From Echinococcus granulosus (lineage: Eukaryota; Platyhelminthes; Cestoda; Cyclophyllidea; Taeniidae), in the NCBI RefSeq assembly GCF_000524195.1, contig NW_020170400.1, forward strand, positions 594,637 through 647,338: a stretch of 52,702 bases of DNA. The letters are read 5' to 3'. Below the pieces are notes generated by a model. That model worked only from the letters and a program-made list of their open reading frames with translations. It was not told where the DNA came from and did not search any database. Below, piece after piece: positions 25,501 through 34,000 of this stretch. Both the position numbers and the translations under genes were made by a program. Within the stretch, counting starts at the first letter, position 1; the number at the start of each line of letters is the position of its first letter.

Positions 25501-27419
25501 AGATAGATTGTCATTGTTTTCTCCTTAAAGCTGTTTTATGTAAGTTCTAAACAATAATACCAAATTAATTTATTAATGTTATTGGCTTCAATAAAATGAC
25601 AAGTTATAACAGATACTATCAAAGCGGTAATCTGAAATGCGCTTTTCATAGGATCCTGCAAAGTCAGTCTCATTTCAGAGCTAACTGGGTAACATTTAAA
25701 TTGTTTATTTGTGCATTTTTGGCCAAAACTAGGCTAATTTAGTCGTCAGAACTGGGGTCCTAGTAAACGCAAACGGGGTTTATTGGAAGATAAAAGAAGA
25801 AAGATGCATGAAAACAGCATTTTTGTTTTTTAAGGTAAATTGTAGCGGCTATTGCAACGTTAGCAACACCGCATAAAAAATGATAAACCTACAAACGCTG
25901 CTCTAACGCAGTCGACACGCTGTGAAAATGGGTGATTTAAACGGAGTAAATTCATGGCTATAAAGGTACCAATTCAACCATTTACCGGATCAATAGATAT
26001 ACAGAGAAAGATGCATCACTGATGCTTAGTTAAAATATTTATCCATAGTTTTACTAAGGCGGTCAGTTAAGTACAAAACCTGGTCGGTTTTCTTCCTCTC
26101 CCACTCTCGAAATCTGCCTTTGATGCTTTTATTTTGGTGTGGACAACAGTTGTTTGGGTGGTTTATTTCACGTTGTGCACCTTGTCATACAAAATATCGT
26201 ATCTTTAGACCATTCTGCTCCGTGATGCCAAAAATAAACGTATTATGGGTTCAGTAATAATCCCCGCCGTGGAATTAATTAATATCCAGGGGGCTGCAAG
26301 GGCCTCAAAAATGAGCGAATTTAGTTGCTTTGTTCAAAAATGTGTTATTATTAATAAATAAATAAAAAGCCTTTCAATTTCTAAATAACTTAATCTTGGA
26401 GCGACTATTCACTTAACTATGCATACATATTTATAAAAGGGTTTGACTAGGAAAGTAAATGTAAACCACAGGATCTGGATGTGGCTTTACGTTTGCTTAA
26501 TTCCTCCTCTTTGTTTAAGGAGGCATCACTCATTTGAGGTTCAACGGAATACCCACCGCAAAGCAAATTCTGAGGCCGTTTAATTAAAGAGTTACCTTTT
26601 CTACATATTTTCGTTTGGTTAGGAAGGGAAAAGTGCATTTAAAGCAGCAAATCCAAGTTTCCTCCACGGAAGCGAATGTAGCTTTTGGGATGCCAGAATT
26701 ATCACCTAGGCTACATTACAGCGACTGGAAAATCAGCGGGTGTGAATTTTCCTGCAGACGTTCAAGCTTACTTTAAAGCGCATTAAACGGGTTGAAAGTG
26801 GATTAGCATGGTGTCAAATTCGTGGATACGCAGAGTAGAATAAGAACCAAATCTTCTCCTTTAAATCAAAACAGTGAAGATCTTTCAAAGATAGACCGTA
26901 AAGCATGCAAATGAACCTACAGACAACAGTCTTTTTTACACTACTCTAATCCGCGCATTTTAAAGTCTACGTAAAGGCAGAAAGGTATAATATGTCAATA
27001 CGCAAGTTTAAAGAAAGAAAATGCATTTAAAAAGCAGACAAAGTAATAGTTGGTTGAGTGAAAAATGTGAACAAATTTTCAGTGCTTCGGTAACACGGTG
27101 GCTGGTGGGGGACACTCCATGACCTCGGGAACCCGATAATGTAACGGACTTGAATAAGACCGACTTCTTAGTCATCAACAATGAGATCATGCTAAATTTG
27201 ATTTGATAGCAAAATACTTAGCATTCGCTGGATTTGTACATTAAAAAACAGCTAAAACAAGAATAGACGATATTCGCAAATTTTCTTAGTGCAGCTGAGA
27301 AACTGAATGAATTATAAATAAAATAACTTGATTATTACAATGGGATTGCATTCTTAGGGGGATCGTGACGATTTCAAAAAGGGGGAGGAGGTTTTTTTCG
27401 TATCCTTAAAAGGGGGGAA
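22501..27419. other. Gene-free AT-rich stretch
   Basis: I saw no coding sequence, RNA gene or repeat worth naming in either strand beyond short AT-rich homopolymers. Confidence 0.5.
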
Positions 27420-27860
27420 GATCAAGCTATCCTACCCCTTTGCGCGCGCGTGATTTTCGTTGGTTCATTTCTTCCCCAGCGTTGCTCGCCTGCGCACACG
27501 TGCGCACCCAGTGATTGACATCGCTTTAGACAGTCATGAATCACACCGTTTGATTGGTTCAACAGGATCAGTGCGCGTGTCTACCCTCATATGTCTCGGC
27601 CTATCACTGCACAATGACCTTGTCACCACCAATGACACCTACCTTACCTACGGATTGGATAGACGAGCTTTGACTGCGGACGTGCTACCATTGCTGGCGT
27701 CCACATTGGCCATCATCTGACATTCACACTGCGTGCATAACCGTTTTGAGGCGCGCATGCACTCGATTGGCTTACTAACCCCTTCGTGCATTCGCATGTA
27801 AAAGTAACGCACATAAGTGAACCCAAACTCTAGACCGGTGTGGTAGCGTTGTTACGACCT
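27420..27860. promoter_or_regulatory. CpG-rich patch 3.2-3.6 kb upstream of the tsh exon
   Basis: It starts with GCGCGCGCG and is CpG-rich with two inverted CCAAT boxes (GATTGG at about 27552 and 27765). A strong acceptor-like CATTTCTTCCCCAG ends at 27479, and an 80-codon frame stays open after it. It could be an alternative promoter, a 5' non-coding exon or an enhancer; I cannot tell which. Confidence 0.3.
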
Positions 27861-30299
27861 GCGCCAACGTCTTCCAAATTTCACGACAGATAAATTTCCC
27901 ACCCTCCTATCAATTTCATCACTTGTCTTCATTGAAAGTTTGGTGGTACACTGCAACACTCAATGACGAATCATCGTGATTTGGAATTATTCAAGCATTA
28001 AAAAGTGCATCCAGAGTCACATACATCGTCACTTCATTCTGTGTAAGTTTGCAAAAAAAGCTTTTTAAGTCTTTCGTTTTGATAGTTTAGTGGTCCCCTT
28101 TATGCCTTTTATGCATTTTCATGCAAAACTGTTTGATCAATCATGAGATGTTGATTAACGGAGAATCTCAACGAATTCATATTGCTTTGAGCATCTTTGA
28201 CGGTGTTACTATTGGCTAAGAATAACCAGGATTTGTAATTATGACGTCATTGTATGTCATTACAAATGGTCTTTGACGTGTGATGAGTGGCATGGAGGAT
28301 TCTAAAAAGTTAGTTCCTCCTTTCCTTATGCATTATGAGTAATCGCCTATTTCGTAATTCGTCCCTTCATATTTATTAAACTTACGCATTTTGCATTCCT
28401 CAACTTACTATTTTTGTGATTTTTAAAGGTTTCAATGATGAATCTAGTCGAGAAACGTCACTGCTTCGGTGACAGCGTTTTTTGACATTTTAGCTCCTAT
28501 GAAATGTAGAACGGTTCCTGGTAGCTCAACGCTTCATCATTTGTTTCAAGTTTTTATATGAGTTCACCAATTCTTTGTAGTTGCCGATATCCACTTTGCT
28601 AAGGCCACGGGAATTTCCAGATGAATTATTCCATAGATCTTCTGACACTTCAAGGTTTTCCGGAGCTTCCAGTGGTCCTCCGGTGTTTGGTGTTGACCTG
28701 ATTACTCAAAACGCGTATTGGAATCACCATTTTTAACAATTTTATGACTGAACTAATTTTGGCTGTCATAACTTCGCTTTACACACTTGCGATTTATTTT
28801 GCTTTTTTTGTAAAATTTAGTGAAATTCATGAAATTTTGAGGATTTCTTAGTCCTGCAAGAGATTCAATTTTGTATTCCACCCAAGTGCTTTAATGCAAT
28901 TTTAATCTTTGAAAACAGGCCATTTAATTTCCCTTATTTCAGGCAAAACGAAAGGTCTTTAATGCCTTGGAAAACAACCCATATTTTTGTCCAAAATTTC
29001 AAATTGTGGTGATTTTGTGATATCCAAGTCTTATTTTTTAGCAGTTCTATTGACCACTGAAGTATTCTTCATCACAAAAGTAGTGTTTTAAATTCTTTGT
29101 GAGTTTTGACAATCTCATAATGTTTCGGAAATCGGTGATATTCAAGTTGCAATGTTATGTCCACTGAAAAGCTTTTTAATGTCGCAGGAACTGCATGTCT
29201 TCCATCAGACGTCGTAACCTTATTGCTTTTTGAATGGTTTTCCTTGCCACTGAAGGGAATTTTCCACAAAAATGGGGATGCTTTGGCTAAATTATTAGCC
29301 ATAGTCTGAGGCAAAATTGTTTTTTTTTTCGGAAATCACAAAACCAGAAAACCCAAGGAGCTTTAGAATTTTTTCGTTCTAGTTTCGTTACTCATGGTTT
29401 TTTAACTTTCCGAGTGCTTCCAACGAAAGCTAATTAAAAATATATATTTTCAAAAATCTCCCGTACCCTGAATTTGTGTTTCCAAGATCCGTAAGTGTAG
29501 ATGATGCATGTCTTTTATATCCAACTTGACCACTTTCGTCAAGCTATTGCGAAAAGTGGCGCGATTGTTATCATTCTTAAAATATTTGAATCCCTAAATG
29601 CGATGGTTTTGGAATTGATTAAGAAAAGACTATGATCCGAATGTGTATCATTTTCCTAGCACCTTGATTTTTTTGTTCAGGTTTCAAAATGTCAGTCTGC
29701 TAGCGTAATATCACGCGACTATGATTCATCGACTACTCAGATCAGTTGTCTTTACTCACACTCTAGAGCTGATTCATCACTCGTTTTAAAAGTCATGAGC
29801 TCCATGATCAGACTGATGAGATGCGAGTTTCATCCAAAATTTTCCTTTTATTCGCTCCCGCAAAAAAGTAAAATTAACAATAGTTTGGATTAACTTTTAT
29901 TCAAAAGTGTAAAAATGCATAATTTGTGCCAAGGTCTGATCAACGTCATAACCAGTAGGTTAGGCAATTATGGGCACTATACTTTGACACGTAAAATGTA
30001 ATTTGCATAATCCAGACGTCTTCTTGGTCTTCTAATCATAACACTAGGACTGCTCAGGTCACTTCCATTGATTGAATTTTCATGAAAAAGTTAATTCCCG
30101 CTTCCTGTCAATGTCAAATGAAGGCAGGTTGGTGCTTCCCAACATTTTTTAACGATTAGTCGGCTAGTCGACCAAACATCCATCCGTCTGTCCTCCCACC
30201 CATCCATCCATGTACTAGTTGTGTGATTCGATTGTGGTAAATCAGGTGCGTGGCACACACCAGACTTAGACAAGACAAACGCTTGTCTTTTTTCCACAC
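27861..30299. other. Gene-free stretch with a CRE-centred inverted repeat
   Basis: No confident gene. A 37-base inverted repeat carrying TGACGTCA lies at 28231-28267, and a 59-codon stop-bounded minus-strand frame at 28526-28705 has ordinary protein-like composition but no ATG and no family match. Confidence 0.45.
28231..28267. promoter_or_regulatory. Inverted repeat enclosing a full CRE/ATF site
   Basis: Nine-base perfect arms, ATTTGTAAT (28231-28239) and ATTACAAAT (28259-28267), enclose TGACGTCA (28242-28249), the palindromic CREB/ATF consensus. A TGACGTG-type half-site follows at about 28275. Confidence 0.35.
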
Positions 30300-31021
30300 C
30301 GCCTCTGTGAGTCACGTTAGCTCTCTGTGTATGTGATTTTTCTGACTGATGGACGAGTGTGTGGGTGAACGACAGTGGTGACCACCTAAATACTTTACTT
30401 TTTTAATCGTGGGAACGCTTGGGCTTGTCACACGCCAAGTCTCTTCTTGGTTGACACCCTCTCTTCCCCTCGGTCCTGATACTTCTCAAACACACACGTC
30501 TCTGATTTATAGTCTCTGGCTGACGACTTTTATGGAAAGAAAGTGACACTTTCTCGGAGTTTTGATGTTTCAATTTCCGTGCTCATGTTCGTGTCAACGC
30601 TTTGCCACCCGTAATTGAAACAGTGAAGCTACGTTGTTGAAGTTCGCGCTTAGTCGGTTCAATTTAGGGCGACTGCAAAGGAGAAATTAGGACTTGTCCT
30701 ACAAAGTAGAGGCGAGGTGGCAGTGACAATGACAACAAAGACGCAGGACAGGCACGCAACTCGCATCAATCATGTGTCGGCGACGGTGGCGGCAACCGCT
30801 GTATTGGTCTCGTTATTGTCGTCTTAGTCTAGTGCGCGCGCACAAAAAGCCGGTCGACAGCTCTTGTTCGTGTGTATGCGTGCACGTTTGACATGTCGGC
30901 GCCTTGACAACTCCCAATGCACACATGTGATTAAGACAGGCGAGCGGGCAGGCGGACCGATTCCCTTGACTCCTGATTGGGTACAAGTAGTCTGGATTTG
31001 CATTTGCACGAGGGATGTCTA
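30300..31021 (+). promoter_or_regulatory. Proximal 5' flank of tsh (promoter/5' UTR/intron, unresolved)
   Basis: GC and CpG rise towards the coding exon (GGCGACGGTGGCGGC near 30780, GCGCGCGC near 30835). A GTGAGT donor-like site occurs near 30306. No TATA box is convincing. Because the coding exon begins at an acceptor, this stretch may be intronic and the true promoter may lie further upstream. Confidence 0.3.
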
Positions 31022-31051
31022 TATCAATCTCTCCTTTCCTCTTTTGTGTAG
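31022..31051 (+). other. Strong 3' splice acceptor feeding the tsh exon
   Basis: A long pyrimidine-rich stretch ends in TTTTGTGTAG, with the AG at 31050-31051. In the tsh frame the TAG of this acceptor (31049-31051) is the first upstream stop, so the frame is open from exactly 31052. That coincidence is what an exon boundary in phase 0 looks like. The partner could be a short cis 5' exon, as in TSHZ genes, or a trans-spliced leader. No upstream exon was identified in the window. Confidence 0.7.
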
Positions 31052-31087
31052 AGCGATGCCACTGTTTCGTGCCGAAGCTGGAGTTCA
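31052..31087 (+). other. Probable in-frame N-terminal coding extension of tsh
   Basis: The twelve codons AGC to TCA read SDATVSCRSWSS and run straight into Met 31088 without a stop. They would be translated if an upstream exon or spliced leader supplies the start codon. If the leader itself ended in AUG, as in several flatworms, the protein would begin M-SDATVSC in the correct frame. If not, this stretch is 5' UTR. Confidence 0.45.
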
Positions 31088-31091
31088 ATGA
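31056..31091 (+). other. Short upstream ORF overlapping the tsh ATG
   Basis: ATG 31056 (G at -3, a fair context) opens an 11-residue peptide, MPLFRAEAGVQ, in a different frame from tsh. Its TGA (31089-31091) overlaps the tsh ATG (31088-31090) as ATGA. Ribosomes scanning the spliced mRNA would meet this start first, so it could dampen tsh translation or couple it by termination-reinitiation. Its significance depends on where the mature mRNA starts. Confidence 0.4.
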
Positions 31092-34000
31092 ACGTGTTGT
31101 CCTCGACAAATCCATCGCTAACATCGGCGCCTACTAATTCGTCGCCGCGGCCGCCATCATCATCATCATCATCGCCACCGGGACAAGCTCAAACGCAAAG
31201 CTCAACAAAAACGACACCACCTGAATCACCAATGACTATCGGAATGACTTTCTCTTCAACTGCCAGCAAGACGCGACCCCTGGATCTATCCGCCTCGGAT
31301 AGGATTACTGCAACCACCTCTGCTAACTTAGTTTCCCTAGAATGTCCCAAACTAATAAAAATAGAAGAGGAGAATATGGAGAGGGAGGAAAAGGTTTCCA
31401 CGATCAATGAAATATCGGCCGTTGAGGCAGAGAAGCCTTTAAAAGTAGAGAGTGAGGAAAAGATCGCCTCACCGGGAGAGAAGTCTTTCAAATCAGTGGA
31501 GACAGCCATCTCAGAACATCCGAGGTTGGAGGAGGTTTCAGCTCAGCTGAAAACTCTGACGGAGTTTTTTAAGACCCTTACCAACTCATCCTCATCCCTG
31601 GACGCCACAGTAGCATCTCTTCATGCCCTAATCGGAAAGAAGTCCGACAAAGATGCGGGGAGTGATGCAGGTTCCCTGGAAGCCCTTCATCAACTCGGCT
31701 GGCAATTGATAAGTCTCGGAAGAAATGCTTCACGTACTACTCATTCATTCATTCCAACATCCACAGGTCCGTCGTGGATGCCTGGAAGTAGACAACAACC
31801 TCCTCCACCACCCCCACCGCCACCACCACCCTCGCAGTCACAATCACAACAACCGCTCTCACATGTTCAACATCCCCAGTCTTCTATGTCGGGGATTTCC
31901 ATGCGCGGAAATCAGAAGTACAGTGCATTCTACCAACACACCAGGAAGCATCAAGTGATTGAAGAAGCGGAGTCACTTCGACAATCTGTCGCAACTCCCG
32001 CTCCACCTTTTCATCGCCTTGGATTCCCTTCCAGGCGTGTGAATGGACCCGCTCTTCCAAGCCACACAAAAGGACACTTTTCCAATCCGTCTGGCGGTCT
32101 GGAACCATCTTTGAAACCTTCTGTAATAAGTCAACGGTTGCAGAGCGAAATAACTTCGCCACCACGCAGTCGAGAAACGGCTTTCCTTTGCAGTTGTGGA
32201 GATGATTTTGAGAGTCTCTATGGCTTCACCCTTCACATGCGTGACACAGGACACAAACCCCGCAGCAGTCAGCCGGAACGCGACATCCCGAAGTTGGTGC
32301 GAGGCCAGGATATGTGGATCAACAGTGAGACGGAGCAGACGCGGGAAATTCTACGGTGCATGCGGTGTAATCAATCCTTCCGTAGTCTGCCCGAGTTAAC
32401 AATGCATATGATGAAGACAAGTCATTACTCGGAGATTGTCTATAGCGATGCGGGGCGAAATTTGCTAGCTAGTCAAACCTTCTCATCCGTAGCGGAGAGA
32501 AATCGATCTGGAAGCTCCATGAATACCTCTTCGTGGAATCCTACTGGTTTGAAAACGTCATCTTCTTCGATGTCTCTAAAAAGACCTATTCGAGGCAGTG
32601 TACCTTCTCAAAATGGACTTGCAATGTCTTCCGAGCCTACGAAAAACATTGAGTCATCTACGATTGAGAAGAAAGTGAATGGACATCCAGAGGCACCTCA
32701 CATAGGAAACAAATCGTCGCGCCTGGAGGAGCCGCAGAAATGCGAAAGACCTGCAAGTTCATATGAGATGCACGTAGTGAAACCTTCTCCAAAACCAGCG
32801 GCCTCACCAGAAGCTCTGTCCTGTCCATCGGACCTTCAACGAAGTGCTGCATCCTCGCCACGAAATGAGGGGGAGAAGCAAGAGCAAAAGTATCTCAACT
32901 CACCAACTTCCAGTCGGGAAAACACCAGTCCACGAGCATCCGAAGAAGAGGCATCTCGCCGAGGCTGTACGGACAGTGTGATTAGGCAAATTGAAAGCTT
33001 CGTGGAGAAGAGCCTGCCAAAATCCAGCACTTCAAGTCCGGTGGCCTCCAGAACTCCAACATGGCAGCAGAGGCAGCAGATGCAGGGTCTCATAAAACCG
33101 GCGGCATTTGGACGCTGCAATCTCTCCCCATTAACTGAGACTGATACAAGTAGGTCTACCCCGGATAAGTGCGTACAAAGAAAACGTCGTTTTTCCAGTG
33201 GATCCTCCAATTCTATGGCAACTTCCAGTGTCCCGACTGCCAACGCATCCACCGAAGTGTCGGCAGAGAAGCGTCCGCTTTTGGCCAGCTTTTCTGCTGA
33301 AGTTGGAGGCCCCGAAAATCCGTTGTCTTCTCTACAAAAGCTCGTAGAAACCACACATCAAAGTGGAACGGGCTTAAAAAGCCCTATTAGACCATTTAGT
33401 CAGACTAGTGAAATTTCACCTGTACCATCCAATCAATCCAATGACGTGGAAGGCTCCGGAGGGGTTAAAACTGCACCTTCAACGGCAGAGGCGGTCCATC
33501 AACAAACCAGTATTGTCGCAGCGCTCTCAGCGCTGCAAAACTTAATGTCGAAGGTGTCAACCCCTTCACCTACCGCCAATTCCTCCAAACAACCGCAGAC
33601 TTCACCACCCAATTTGGACTTTCTTTTACCTTCAAACGGTGAAAACGACACAGCTAATTGGATGGGACTCCTAAGTACTTTCCTCAACGCGACGAAGCAA
33701 TCGGATACAGAGTCAAAGAGATCTGAAACGAGTCTATCAATCTCTAATCTTTCTTCTTCAAAGATGTTCGAGCAGCCTTCTGCTGTGTTTCCAGCTGGAG
33801 GATTTGAGTTCAGCGCTGTAGCGAAAGCTCAACCCCTTTCGGTGCATATGAACCCACCAACGATGACTTCAGCAGGTCCTAGCATTGTAGCAAACATCAC
33901 CAAGAAGGCAAAATGTCACTTTTGCGGTAAGCCTTTTGCAAATAAAGGTCAAGTTCGTCTCCACATTAGCAAGAATAAGTGTCCATGTCTGCTTCAACAA

